Assembly: GCA_031549285.1 (NCBI GenBank)
Contig: JAVBPZ010000010.1
Location: 10,623-74,622 of the forward strand
DNA: 64,000 nt
Source of the DNA: JAAYCI01 sp031549285
GTDB taxonomy: Bacteria > Bacillota > Clostridia > Oscillospirales > Ruminococcaceae
Reading direction: 5' to 3'
This document shows positions 1-8,807 of this stretch, piece by piece (the first letter of the stretch is position 1; each line of letters opens with the position of its first letter). The translations under genes and the position numbers were made by a program. The notes beneath the pieces were generated by a model. The model searched no databases, was not told where the DNA came from, and worked only from the letters and a program-made list of their open reading frames with translations.

Positions 1-2
1 GG

Positions 3-1649
3 ATGCGACACTGGCAGCAGTTATGGAAAAGTGAGGAAATGGGTATGGGCATTGTCAACGAGGTAATAGGGGCTGATGCATGGGCTGCCGCGCGAAATCG
101 CATTTCGTGCAACACAGTGTATGTCATGGAAAGCGGGTTACCGGTACTGGATGAGTGCATGCTTCGGATGGAACAGAGTTTAAAAAACTGCGCCGAGGTC
201 GGCGGGGTTGGCTTTTTGAGCCAAATGGGAAAAATTGAAAAGCTTGCCGAGGATGTGGAGGCCCTCACCCCCTACATCTACGAATTACCAAATGAAATTG
301 CAGACATGGTGGACGACCCGTTCTATTCCAAAGTAAACATAATGATGGATACTTTTACTACAATTGACGCGAATAAGGTAAACACCCCCAATATGCTGCG
401 CAGGACAGGAAACAAAGGTATGGAATGTGGGGGCGAAATAGTCTATTATGAGAGCATGACACAAGAGCTTGATGACCTGAGCCTGGGGGATTTTTTGGGA
501 TTCGATTTAACCAAACCCACTGCGGCGTATGGTTGGATAGAGCGCCAGGAAATCAGCGAGTTCGCAGAGATGTTCCGGGATAAGCTGGGGGACTATAGCC
601 TGGACACGGATTATGCGGCGATAGCCAAAGGTATTTTCCCGGAGGAGTTCCCATATAGTCGCGAGGTATCCTTCTGGCTGGTACTGCTGGATAACCTGTC
701 GGATATCTTAATAATTCCCAAAATAATCGACGCATCTCTTGGGTATGATTTTATTACTGGAGACAACCTGACCGAACAAGAAAAAAACAGCCGTGCCCTT
801 TCGGCAATGGCGGACATACTCTTAGGGTTAGTAGGCGGCGCAGAAACCGTTTCGGCAGCGAACGGTTCCACGAAATTATTGCTGAAGTTGCTGTTGGTTG
901 ATCTGATAAAGGATTCTGCGGGGACAGTAGTTTATACTGTCAGTGATGAATTGGGTGCGCCGCCCCTGGTCTCTGAACTATTGTCTTTTCTAACAGGCCT
1001 GGCTGTAGACAAAAGTCTGAGTGATATGCTTTTTGATGCGGATGGAAATATTAACCAAGCAAAGCTGAAGGAACTGAAGGAAGAATATGCCGAGCAATTG
1101 GACATAATGTCAGACCGGTATGGAATATCCAGGGAAGATTTGATATCCTTAAGAACAAAGAAGGCATTGACTGGAGAGGAAATTGCACTATTAGAGGAAC
1201 TGAATACACGCATGAGGGTTTCTCAGTTGCCGGTACATTTGCAGCCGCCGGAAGGGTTCGACTATCGTTCCCTGGAGGATGTGCAAAAATATCACCTGCA
1301 GCTGTCTACCCAGGGAGACGGTGCAAACGGGTTTACGGTGCTGGGAAGTTTTGACGGCGGTGGGGAGACGTCTTATGTAAAAGTTGCGGAGAATTTGAAG
1401 GCGAATTATTACAGTTTGGGCAGTGACTGGAATGTAATAAATGAAGTCATGGGTGAGGACTATATGTGGAAACTGAATAAATCCTTCATTGACCAGCAAC
1501 TTGCGCGGAATCACACGCTTGTGCTGTCCCATAATCCGTGTGGGAAAATGTCGCCTGGTTTTGCAAAAGAAGTGAAGTATATAGAATCTCTGGGATATGC
1601 TTTCGAAAAAGTAAAAGAGGCAAACCTTTGGATGGTGATTAAAAAATAG
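3..1649 (+). CDS. Polymorphic-toxin-like protein, 5' end possibly outside the window
   Basis: The open frame starts at the window edge, so the true N-terminus may lie upstream. Residues ~1-230 are not recognised and are largely helical. Around residues 245-262 there is a YDFITGDNLTEQEK stretch resembling the pre-toxin TG linker of polymorphic toxins, followed by a hydrophobic Gly/Ala/Leu segment. The last ~105 residues (from FTVLGSFDGGG) form a compact domain with SLGSDWNVI, WKLNKSFIDQQLA and LSHNPCGKMSPGFAKE motifs, like C-terminal domains of contact-dependent toxins. A small gene follows 44 bases downstream, as expected for an immunity partner. Base composition is more AT-rich than the fab operon next to it, which fits horizontal transfer. 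Toxin class is inferred from architecture; the catalytic activity is unknown. Confidence 0.5.
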   Translation: MRHWQQLWKSEEMGMGIVNEVIGADAWAAARNRISCNTVYVMESGLPVLDECMLRMEQSLKNCAEVGGVGFLSQMGKIEKLAEDVEALTPYIYELPNEIADMVDDPFYSKVNIMMDTFTTIDANKVNTPNMLRRTGNKGMECGGEIVYYESMTQELDDLSLGDFLGFDLTKPTAAYGWIERQEISEFAEMFRDKLGDYSLDTDYAAIAKGIFPEEFPYSREVSFWLVLLDNLSDILIIPKIIDASLGYDFITGDNLTEQEKNSRALSAMADILLGLVGGAETVSAANGSTKLLLKLLLVDLIKDSAGTVVYTVSDELGAPPLVSELLSFLTGLAVDKSLSDMLFDADGNINQAKLKELKEEYAEQLDIMSDRYGISREDLISLRTKKALTGEEIALLEELNTRMRVSQLPVHLQPPEGFDYRSLEDVQKYHLQLSTQGDGANGFTVLGSFDGGGETSYVKVAENLKANYYSLGSDWNVINEVMGEDYMWKLNKSFIDQQLARNHTLVLSHNPCGKMSPGFAKEVKYIESLGYAFEKVKEANLWMVIKK

Positions 1650-1693
1650 AAAAAAATCCATGCCTCTGGGCCAAAGCAGAAAGGAACGCAGCA

Positions 1694-2242
1694 ATGCAAA
1701 ACGAGAATATCACCAAGGCAAAAGAAATGTTTTGGAAGTACTGCGGTGTAAAGCAGTATATGGATAGCGATGGGGTACTGGCGGAATATGAGGCGTTTGG
1801 CATCCCGGAAGAGCAGGAAGAGCTATGGAAAAACGAAATAGCAAAAGAGCAGTACGATACAGTTTTGGATGTCGCACGGGCGCCGCAGGAGCGTACGATG
1901 GCCGCAGCTTCTCTTTTGGATTCCTTTCACCCGGAATGGTATGCTGCATTGTTACAGGTAATCTGTGAAGGCGGGCCTGTCGGCCTGGACACCTATTCCT
2001 TGGAAAAGGTGTATATTTGCCTGCTGGGATATGCGTTGCGGTATCCGCGACCGCAGGCGGAAATAACAGAAGACGTATGTTCCCTGTTGGATTGCCTGAA
2101 AAAATTACGGGAGGGGCCGATTACAATAGACCGAGATTCGGTGGCGACACTGGAGTTGCTTATGCAGACCCCGGTGGATGAAACCTACGTAAAAGAGGAT
2201 ATCCAAAAACAGATAGAGTACTTTGAGAAAAAATTACCGTAA
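1694..2242 (+). CDS. Probable immunity protein / hypothetical cytosolic protein
   Basis: An acidic, helix-rich protein of 182 residues with no signal peptide or membrane segment. It is preceded by AAAGGAACGCAGCA, a usable ribosome site, and follows the toxin-like gene by 44 bases on the same strand. Position, size and lack of recognisable enzymatic motifs match immunity proteins, which bind and neutralise the C-terminal domain of the adjacent toxin. I do not recognise a named immunity family. A stand-alone hypothetical protein is the alternative. Confidence 0.45.
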   Translation: MQNENITKAKEMFWKYCGVKQYMDSDGVLAEYEAFGIPEEQEELWKNEIAKEQYDTVLDVARAPQERTMAAASLLDSFHPEWYAALLQVICEGGPVGLDTYSLEKVYICLLGYALRYPRPQAEITEDVCSLLDCLKKLREGPITIDRDSVATLELLMQTPVDETYVKEDIQKQIEYFEKKLP

Positions 2243-2295
2243 GTGTGCTAAGGAATTTGATTTTTACGGGCATAGGAGAGTTCATTGCATGGCTA

Positions 2296-2339
2296 CAAAG
2301 AGCAGCCGCTGTGAGGTGCCTCACAGCGGCTGTTCTTTG
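2296..2339. terminator. Bidirectional hairpin terminator between immunity gene and accA
   Basis: A stem of about 20 bp (CAAAGAGCAGCCGCTGTGAG and its near complement) with a 2-4 base loop, flanked by T-rich ends. It ends both the plus-strand toxin/immunity unit and the minus-strand fab operon. The last codons and the stop of accA (Lys-Glu-Gln-Pro-Leu-stop) are inside one arm. Confidence 0.75.
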
Positions 2340-3106
2340 TATATGCCCATGTTTCGGAACCGCTGGTACCGCTCTTCGCACAGGGTTTCCGGCGGCAGCT
2401 GGCACAGCGCCTGGAAGCTTGCGGCCAGTTCGCTTTTTAGGTTCGAAAACAGCTTTTCTTGCGGGTGTTCCGGGATGATTTTTTCGATAACCCCCATCTT
2501 CAAGAGATCCTCCGGGGTGATTTTCAGGCAGGCGCAGGCTTCCTTTACCTTGGCGGAGTTTTTCCACAGAATGCTGGCGCAGCCTTCCGGGCTGATGACT
2601 GAGTAGACGGAGTTTTCCAGCATCCATACGCGGTCAGCCACCGCCAGCGCCAGTGCACCGCCGCTGCCGCCTTCGCCCAGTAGCACCGTGATGACCGGTA
2701 CCTTCAGCACCATCATTTCCATCAGGTTTTCGGCGATGGCCTGTGCCTGGCCGCGCTCCTCGGCGCCGATACCGCAAAAGGCACCGGAGGTATCCACCAG
2801 GCACAGCACCGGCCGGTGGAACTTTTCCGCCTGTTTCATCAGGCGCAGGGCCTTGCGGTAGCCCTCTGGGTGCGGGCAGCCAAAGTTGCGCATGGCGCGC
2901 TCGGAGATATCGCTGCCTTTTTCCTGGGCGATTACCGTTACCGGCATGCCTGCCAACAGGCCGATGCCGCCGATGATGGCGTGGTCATCCCCGAACCGGC
3001 GGTCGCCGCGCAGTTCCATGAAATCACTGCACAGCTTGTGGATAAAGGTTTTGCCGGAGGGGCGGCCCGATTCCCGGGCCTTTTGCAGGGTTTCGTATGC
3101 GGTCAT
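2321..3106 (-). CDS. accA: Acetyl-CoA carboxylase carboxyltransferase subunit alpha
   Basis: 261 residues. With AccD it transfers the carboxyl group from carboxybiotin on AccB to acetyl-CoA, giving malonyl-CoA for fatty acid synthesis. Visible family features are the N-terminal RPSGKTFIHKLCSDFMELRGDR segment, the GDDHAIIGGIG core, and the GEGGSGGALALAVAD crotonase-like oxyanion-hole region followed by ISPEGCASILWK. It is the last gene of the operon; its ATG overlaps the accD stop codon by four bases (ATGA), implying translational coupling that keeps the two subunits equimolar. Its stop lies within the operon terminator. Confidence 0.95.
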   Translation of the reverse strand: MTAYETLQKARESGRPSGKTFIHKLCSDFMELRGDRRFGDDHAIIGGIGLLAGMPVTVIAQEKGSDISERAMRNFGCPHPEGYRKALRLMKQAEKFHRPVLCLVDTSGAFCGIGAEERGQAQAIAENLMEMMVLKVPVITVLLGEGGSGGALALAVADRVWMLENSVYSVISPEGCASILWKNSAKVKEACACLKITPEDLLKMGVIEKIIPEHPQEKLFSNLKSELAASFQALCQLPPETLCEERYQRFRNMGIYKEQPL

Positions 3107-3978
3107 GGCGTTGCCCCCTCCTTGTGCAGGCGCAGGATGTGCGCCAGTGTTGCTTTCAGTTTTGGGCGGGGGATCACCGCGTCCAGAAAGCCTTTTTCCA
3201 GCAGGAACTCCGCCTTTTGGAAATCCTTTGGTAGCTTCTGGCGGATGGTTTGTTCAATTACCCGCGGCCCGGCAAACGCGATGAGCGCACCGGGTTCCGC
3301 CAGCAGGATGTCCCCCTCCATGGCAAAGCTGGCGGTGACGCCGCCGGTGGTGGGGTCGGTCAACACCGTGATATACAACAGGCCGGCCTCGCTGTGATAT
3401 TTCACCGCGGCGCTGGTTTTGGCCATCTGCATCAGCGAGAGGATCCCTTCCTGCATGCGCGCGCCGCCGGATACCGTGAAACCGACCACCGGCAGGCGTT
3501 GCTGGGTGGCTTTTTCAAACAGGCGGGTGATTTTTTCCCCCACCACGCTGCCCATGCTGCCCATCATGAACTGGGGGTTCATGGCGAACAGGGCGCAGCG
3601 GTGGCCGTCAATGACGCCTTCCCCGGTAAGCACCTCGTCCGATTCATTGCCCGGCAGGCGGCCGCGCTGCAGTTTTGTGGCATAGCCGGGAAAAGCCAGC
3701 GGGTCGGCGCTTTGCAGGCCGGCGTCCCAGAGGGTGAAGCTGTCCGCGTCGCAGACAAGGCGGATTCGCTCGGCGGCAGACAGGCGGAAATGGTGGCCGC
3801 AGTGCGGGCACAGGTTCAGCGTGTCCGCCAGCTCCGCGGTGAACAGCATTTCATCACAGCCGGGGCAACGGGTACACAAAGAATCCGGTACGCTGGGCGC
3901 GCCGGACTTTCCGGACATGGATTGCGCGTAGCCTTCCAGATGGTTACGGCTTTTTTTAAAATTGGATTTTGTCAGCAT
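3103..3978 (-). CDS. accD: Acetyl-CoA carboxylase carboxyltransferase subunit beta
   Basis: 291 residues. The N-terminus carries the Cys4 zinc ribbon (CTRCPGCDEMLF ... CPHCGHHF) typical of AccD, and the rest is the crotonase-fold carboxyltransferase with SGGARMQEGILSLMQMAKTSAA and DPTTGGVTASFAMEGD motifs. It forms the alpha2beta2 carboxyltransferase with AccA. The start at 3978 has a GAGG ribosome site nine bases upstream. It lies 26 bases behind accC. Confidence 0.95.
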   Translation of the reverse strand: MLTKSNFKKSRNHLEGYAQSMSGKSGAPSVPDSLCTRCPGCDEMLFTAELADTLNLCPHCGHHFRLSAAERIRLVCDADSFTLWDAGLQSADPLAFPGYATKLQRGRLPGNESDEVLTGEGVIDGHRCALFAMNPQFMMGSMGSVVGEKITRLFEKATQQRLPVVGFTVSGGARMQEGILSLMQMAKTSAAVKYHSEAGLLYITVLTDPTTGGVTASFAMEGDILLAEPGALIAFAGPRVIEQTIRQKLPKDFQKAEFLLEKGFLDAVIPRPKLKATLAHILRLHKEGATP

Positions 3979-4004
3979 AAGCGGCCTCGTTTTATGGGGT
4001 GAAT

Positions 4005-5336
4005 TCAGGGCTTGTTCAGTAAACTGGTGGTATAGTGCCCGGTTAAAAACTCGGTATCCTCCAGGATATCCATCTGGATGTCGGCGGTGTTTTTCACCCC
4101 GGCGACCACCAGTTCGCTGAGCGCCACCTGCATTTTGCGCACCGCCTCCTCGCGGTTTTCGCCATGCACAATCAGCTTGCCCAGCATGGAATCATAGTAC
4201 GGCGGGACAACATAGTCCTGGTACAGCGCGGTGTCGAACCGCACGTTGTTGCCGCCGGGGATGTGCAAAAGCTCTATTTTGCCGCTGCAGGGCGCAAAGT
4301 TCCGCGCGGGGTCCTCGGCGTTGATGCGGCATTCAATGGCGTGGCCCCGCAGGGTCACCTCCTGCTGGCCGAAGCTGAGCGGCAGCCCCGCCGCCACCCG
4401 AATCTGCCATTTTACAATGTCAATACCGGTGACCATTTCGGTGACAGGATGTTCCACCTGCAGGCGTGTGTTCATTTCCATGAAATAGAACTTGCTTTTT
4501 TTGTCCAGCAGGAACTCGATGGTGCCCACGTTGCGGTAGCCCACTGCTTTGGCCGCAGCCAGCGCGGCGTGCATCATTTTTTTGCGCAGGGCGGGCGTGA
4601 CAGCGGGGGAGGGGCTTTCCTCCAACAGCTTTTGGTTTTTACGCTGTACCGAGCATTCGCGCTCGCCCAGGCACACCACGCCGCCGTGGTTGTCACACAG
4701 GATCTGCATTTCCACATGCTTGACATCTGTCAAAAGGCGTTCCATATAACAGTGGCCGTCGCCGAACGCGCTTTGCGCTTCGCTGGACGCGGCGGTGAAG
4801 GCTGTGGGAATATCCTTCAGGCTGTCCACCCGCCGTATGCCGCGTCCGCCGCCGCCGGCCCGCGCCTTAATGAGCAGCGGCAGGCCAATGCGTTTTGCTT
4901 CGGAATACGCGATGCGGGCGTTCGGCACCAGGCCCGCGCCGGGAATAACCGGTACACCCGCCGCGGCCATGGTTTTGCGGGCTTTTTCTTTGTCGCCCAG
5001 CAGCGAGATACTTTCAGCGGCCGGGCCGATAAAGGTGATGTTACAGTCTGCGCACAGCTGTGCGAAGCGGGCGTTTTCGCTGAGCAGCCCGTATCCCGGG
5101 TGAATGGCCGCCGAGCCGGTACCCACCGCAGCTTCCAGAATGGCCGGGATATTCAGGTAGCTGTCCTGTACCCGCGCGCCGCCAATGCACACGCTTTCGT
5201 CCGCCAGGCTGACGTGCAAAGCGCCGCGGTCGGCTTCACTGAACACCGCCACAGTGGCAATGCCCATTTCCTTGCAGGCGCGGATGATGCGTACCGCTAT
5301 TTCGCCACGGTTGGCGATTAAGATTTTCTGAAACAA
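4005..5336 (-). CDS. accC: Acetyl-CoA carboxylase, biotin carboxylase subunit
   Basis: ATP-dependent carboxylation of biotin on AccB. I chose the TTG start at 5336, giving 443 residues that begin (M)FQKILIANRGEIAVRI, the canonical AccC N-terminus; GGGAGG lies nine bases upstream. The longer reading to 5420 adds 28 residues with no family counterpart. ATP-grasp features are visible: KARAGGGGRGIR glycine loop, MEMNTRLQVEHPVTE catalytic region and the C-terminal ARNFAPCSGKI domain. Length equals the usual ~445 residues. The rare start codon may tune its level relative to AccB. Confidence 0.95.
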   Translation of the reverse strand: MFQKILIANRGEIAVRIIRACKEMGIATVAVFSEADRGALHVSLADESVCIGGARVQDSYLNIPAILEAAVGTGSAAIHPGYGLLSENARFAQLCADCNITFIGPAAESISLLGDKEKARKTMAAAGVPVIPGAGLVPNARIAYSEAKRIGLPLLIKARAGGGGRGIRRVDSLKDIPTAFTAASSEAQSAFGDGHCYMERLLTDVKHVEMQILCDNHGGVVCLGERECSVQRKNQKLLEESPSPAVTPALRKKMMHAALAAAKAVGYRNVGTIEFLLDKKSKFYFMEMNTRLQVEHPVTEMVTGIDIVKWQIRVAAGLPLSFGQQEVTLRGHAIECRINAEDPARNFAPCSGKIELLHIPGGNNVRFDTALYQDYVVPPYYDSMLGKLIVHGENREEAVRKMQVALSELVVAGVKNTADIQMDILEDTEFLTGHYTTSLLNKP

Positions 5337-5437
5337 GGGCAGATTCCTCCCGATGGATAGCTGTCTTGATAGATGAAGGGCAGGGGGGGTGACTGTTGAA
5401 AATAGCTTATCAGCAATCAAAATTTTGAGAATTTGGC

Positions 5438-5863
5438 TTATTTTGCCGCCACCAGCGCGAAGCTGAATTGGGCGCTGAGGGCAAGCGTGCCGTCAACATG
5501 GCCGGTGCCCTCGGCGAAGTAAAACGGGGGCTTTGCGCGAAGGATGCGGCAGCTGGTTTCCAGTGTTTCGCCGGGTTTTACCGGACGGCGGAATTTTACC
5601 TTATCCAGGCCGGTGAAATATGGTGTGACGTTTTCCTGGGCGGCGGCGCTGCCCAGCAGCACACAGCAGGTCTGCGCCAGCATTTCGCACAGCACCACGC
5701 CGGGAACCACCGGATTTCCGGGAAAATGGCCCTGTAAAAACCACTCGTCCCCGGTGATGGTATAGCGCCCGGCGGCGGTTTCATCCGGGGTTACTTCCGC
5801 CGCATCCAGCAGCAGCATGGGCTCCCGGTGCGGCAGGATGCTTTTCAGTTCTTCCCGATTCAT
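5438..5863 (-). CDS. fabZ: 3-hydroxyacyl-ACP dehydratase
   Basis: 141 residues from the ATG at 5863, which has a GGAGG site; the frame can be read upstream to 5905 but that part overlaps accB. Hotdog-fold dehydratase that removes water from 3-hydroxyacyl-ACP in each elongation cycle. The signature LPHREPMLLLD near the N-terminus and GHFPGNPVVPGVVLCEMLAQ (catalytic His, then Glu on the long helix) are intact. It sits between accB and accC, the order known from streptococci and clostridia. Confidence 0.94.
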   Translation of the reverse strand: MNREELKSILPHREPMLLLDAAEVTPDETAAGRYTITGDEWFLQGHFPGNPVVPGVVLCEMLAQTCCVLLGSAAAQENVTPYFTGLDKVKFRRPVKPGETLETSCRILRAKPPFYFAEGTGHVDGTLALSAQFSFALVAAK

Positions 5864-5876
5864 ACGCGCCCTCCGC

Positions 5877-6329
5877 TTACAGCAGCTGGAACAGGCGCTG
5901 ACCATATTCTACCAACTGCCCGTCCTCGATGCAAATCTCCGACACGGTGCCGTCGCGCGGCGCCGTGAATTCGTTCATGACCTTCATGGCCTCCACAATG
6001 CACAGTGTATCGCCTTTTTTTACCTGCTGGCCTTTGGCGATAAAAGGTTTGGCGCCGGGTTTTGGGCACAAATACGCCACCCCTACCAGCGGGGATTTTA
6101 GTTCTTCCCCGGGTGCTGCCGGTGCGGATGTGGTGCTGCTGGCGGCGGCTTCGCCGGGCGCGGCTGGAGCGGGCGGTGCCGCGACAGCCGCCGATGATGG
6201 GACAACCGGCGCGGTTACGGCCATTGCTTTCGAAAGCACAATCGTATGTTCGCCCTCGGTTACTTCGGCGCTGGCAAGGCCGTATTGTTCCATCAGGTCG
6301 GCTAGCTGCTTTACGGTTTTCAGGTCCAT
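5877..6329 (-). CDS. accB: Biotin carboxyl carrier protein of acetyl-CoA carboxylase
   Basis: 150 residues. An N-terminal ~35-residue helix-turn region is followed by an Ala/Pro/Ser-rich flexible linker (residues ~37-75) and a C-terminal biotinyl domain. Lys116 in EAMKVMNE is the expected biotinylation site. It swings carboxybiotin between AccC and the AccA/AccD complex. GGAG precedes the ATG. The 281-base gap to fabF upstream is the largest inside the fatty acid operon, so an internal promoter or processing site is possible. Confidence 0.95.
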   Translation of the reverse strand: MDLKTVKQLADLMEQYGLASAEVTEGEHTIVLSKAMAVTAPVVPSSAAVAAPPAPAAPGEAAASSTTSAPAAPGEELKSPLVGVAYLCPKPGAKPFIAKGQQVKKGDTLCIVEAMKVMNEFTAPRDGTVSEICIEDGQLVEYGQRLFQLL

Positions 6330-6347
6330 GATGTTGCTCCTTTCCTT

Positions 6348-6389
6348 TGGGAAAGATACTATGGTTTATGGGAAAGATACGGTGGGTTA
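6348..6389. repeat. Two 21-bp tandem repeats in the accB-fabF gap
   Basis: TGGGAAAGATACTATGGTTTA is followed directly by TGGGAAAGATACGGTGGGTTA (three differences). They lie just upstream of accB in the 281-base gene-free stretch 6330-6610. A plus-strand open frame of 86 codons runs through this gap, but it is antisense and lacks family resemblance, so I treat the gap as non-coding. Confidence 0.5.
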
Positions 6390-6610
6390 TGCTGTATAAA
6401 AAAGGGAATTCAAATCAGTTTGGAACCCAAACAGAGCGTTTATGCAAGGGGCGTAAAAATGTTGGGGGTGGGAATTTCAAAGGACTGGTGAAAGAGCGTA
6501 AATATGGAAAAGATTTTACCAAGCATCCACTAATTCAATGGATTTTTTCACCGATGACGGTGATTTCGTTCGCTGGCGGAAAATGGAATAAATCAGCGGG
6601 TACCTAATGC

Positions 6611-7837
6611 TTAGGGTGCTTTTTTCAGCACCAGGCAGGCGTTGTGTCCGCCAAAGCCCAGCGAGGTGGACACCGCCAGGGTGAACGGCCGCTGGGCGGC
6701 GGTGCCGGGGGTGTAGTCCAGGTCGCAGTCCGGGTCGGCGTCACGCAGGCCGATGGTGGGCGGCGCAATGCCTTCCTCCAGCGCCTTTGCGCAGGCCAGG
6801 GCTTCCATAGCGCCGGCGGCGCCCAGCATGTGGCCGGTCATGCTTTTGGTGCTGCTGATGGCCACCTCCTGCGCGGCGGCGCCAAAGGCTTTTTTAAAGC
6901 CCAGGGTTTCGGTTTTGTCGTTCAGCTGGGTGCTGGTGCCGTGGGCGTTCACATAGGTGTTCGCGTCCACGGTGGCGCCCGCTTCGGCCAGGGCGGCGGT
7001 GATAGCCGCTGAAATGCCCTCCGCCTCGGGGTCCGGCGCGGTCATATGGTAGGCGTCGGCAGTGTTGCCGTAGCCGGCAATCTCCGCATAAATATGCGCG
7101 CCACGCGCTGCCGCGTGTTCATATTCTTCCAACACCAGAACCACCGCTCCTTCGCCCATGACAAACCCGTCGCGCCGGGCGTCGAACGGGACACAGGCGG
7201 TGGCGGGGTCCGGGTTTTGGGTCAGTGCCATGCAGCCGATGAAACCGGCCACCGCAAACGGGCAGATGGACGCTTCGCTGCCGCCGGCCAGGATGGCGTC
7301 GGCATAACCGTGCTTGATGGCGCGGAATGCTTCGCCGATGGTATGGCTGGAGGTGGCGCAGGCGGTAACCACCGGCAGGGTGGGGCCTTTTGCGCCGTGG
7401 CGGATGGAAACGGTGCCGGCGGCCATGTTGGCAATCATCATGGGAATGAGAAACGGAGACAGGCGGGTTTTACCCTCGGCAAGCTTGGCCGCTTCGCTGA
7501 TGGTACTTTGTATACCGCCGATGCCGCTGCCGATGTATACGCCCAGGCGCTGGGCCGGCAAGGTGCCGGCCAGGGCGGAATCCCGCATTGCTTCCTCTGC
7601 CGCGGCCACCGCGTACTGGGTGTACAGGTCGTTTTTGCGCACATCGCCTTTTTCGAACCAGGTAAGCGGGTCGAAGTTTTTCACCTCGGCGGCCACGCTG
7701 ACCCGGAAATCTGCAGCATCAAAATGGGTGACGGGCCCAATGCCGCTTTTGCCGGTGCGCAGCGCGGCCCAGGTTTCGTTCAGATCATTGCCCAGCGGCG
7801 TAATGGCGCCGATGCCTGTAATGACAACTCTTCTCAT
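6611..7837 (-). CDS. fabF: Beta-ketoacyl-ACP synthase II
   Basis: 408 residues, standard FabF length. Condenses malonyl-ACP with acyl-ACP in the elongation cycle. The Cys-His-His triad is visible: Cys160 in VVTACATSSHTIGEAF, His in NAHGTSTQLND and His in TGHMLGAAG. The C-terminal SLGFGGHNACLVL motif is intact. The start has AACAGGAGGAACC in front and lies 25 bases behind fabG. No fabB-like second elongation synthase is in the window, so FabF probably serves all chain lengths. Confidence 0.96.
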   Translation of the reverse strand: MRRVVITGIGAITPLGNDLNETWAALRTGKSGIGPVTHFDAADFRVSVAAEVKNFDPLTWFEKGDVRKNDLYTQYAVAAAEEAMRDSALAGTLPAQRLGVYIGSGIGGIQSTISEAAKLAEGKTRLSPFLIPMMIANMAAGTVSIRHGAKGPTLPVVTACATSSHTIGEAFRAIKHGYADAILAGGSEASICPFAVAGFIGCMALTQNPDPATACVPFDARRDGFVMGEGAVVLVLEEYEHAAARGAHIYAEIAGYGNTADAYHMTAPDPEAEGISAAITAALAEAGATVDANTYVNAHGTSTQLNDKTETLGFKKAFGAAAQEVAISSTKSMTGHMLGAAGAMEALACAKALEEGIAPPTIGLRDADPDCDLDYTPGTAAQRPFTLAVSTSLGFGGHNACLVLKKAP

Positions 7838-7862
7838 GGTTCCTCCTGTTGGTTCGGTTATG

Positions 7863-8606
7863 CTAAATGCACATGCCGCCGTCCACGCGAATCACTTCGC
7901 CGGTGATGTACGCGGCGGCATCGCTGGCCAAAAAGCAGGCTAGTTCGGCCACTTCGGCCGGGGTTCCCATGCGGCCGGCCGGGATGCAGGCCAGCGCCTT
8001 TTGTTTTACGGGTTCGGACAGGGTGTCGGTCATGTCTGATGCAATGTACCCCGGGGCAATGGCGTTGCAGGTGATGCCGCGGGAGGCCAGCTCCCGCGCG
8101 GTGCTTTTGGTCAGGCCCACCAGGCCCGCCTTTGCGGCGGCGTAGTTCGCCTGGCCGGCATTGCCGCACAGGCCCACCACCGACGAAATATTCACAATAC
8201 GGCCCCGCCGCTTGCGCATGAAGTGCTGGTATAAATGCCGGGTGGTGTTGAACGCGCCCTTCAGGTTTACCCCTACCACTGCGTCGAAGTCTTCCTCGCT
8301 CATGGAAAGCAGCAGGTTGTCGCGCACGATGCCCGCGTTGTTCACCAGGATATCCACCCCGCCAAACTCTTCCAGCACGGCGGCGACCGTGGCGGCGGTG
8401 GCGGCGAAATCCGCCACGTCGCAGCGGTAGGCTTTGGCTTTCACGCCAAGGCTTTGCACAGTGGCCATTGTCTCGTTTGCGGCGGCATCGTTGCCCGCGT
8501 AGATGAGCGCGACGTTTGCCCCGGCCGCAGCGAATTTTTCAGCAATGGCGCGGCCGATACCGCGCGAGGCGCCGGTAATAAGTGCGGTTTTGTTCTGTAA
8601 ATCCAT
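7863..8606 (-). CDS. fabG: 3-oxoacyl-ACP reductase
   Basis: 247 residues from the ATG at 8606, which has CAGGAG upstream; the frame continues to 8747 but the additional N-terminus is atypical. NADPH-dependent short-chain dehydrogenase that reduces 3-ketoacyl-ACP. It shows the TGASRGIGRAIAEKFA cofactor loop, NNAGI, the catalytic Ser (ISSVVG) and YAAAK (Tyr and Lys), and ends GGMCI close to the usual GGM-M/xI end. Gap of 201 bases to fabD upstream. Confidence 0.95.
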   Translation of the reverse strand: MDLQNKTALITGASRGIGRAIAEKFAAAGANVALIYAGNDAAANETMATVQSLGVKAKAYRCDVADFAATAATVAAVLEEFGGVDILVNNAGIVRDNLLLSMSEEDFDAVVGVNLKGAFNTTRHLYQHFMRKRRGRIVNISSVVGLCGNAGQANYAAAKAGLVGLTKSTARELASRGITCNAIAPGYIASDMTDTLSEPVKQKALACIPAGRMGTPAEVAELACFLASDAAAYITGEVIRVDGGMCI

Positions 8607-8807
8607 AGAAAATTGCTCCTGTTTTTGCGCTGTTTGGGGGCGGGAATTTTTGCCCCCGAACAGTTCATTTTGTGGGATATGTTTTTGTTGACACGCTTTT
8701 GTCAACTGGGGGAAAGGTAGGTGCGCTGCGGCGTCCGGGTGATTCATCCATAGGGGCCGGTGGCGGCGCGCACCAGGGGGGCCGTAAAAAGCAGTAGGAA
8801 CCGATCC

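Noticed and set aside
5337..5420. Longer accC reading from 5420
   Set aside because: The TTG at 5336 gives the canonical FQKILIANRGEI N-terminus with GGGAGG upstream.
6347..6607. Plus-strand open frame of 86 codons in the accB-fabF gap
   Set aside because: Antisense to the operon, no ribosome site of note and no family resemblance; overlaps a tandem repeat.
8607..8747. Longer fabG reading from 8747
   Set aside because: The additional 47 residues are not found in FabG proteins and the ATG at 8606 has a proper ribosome site.
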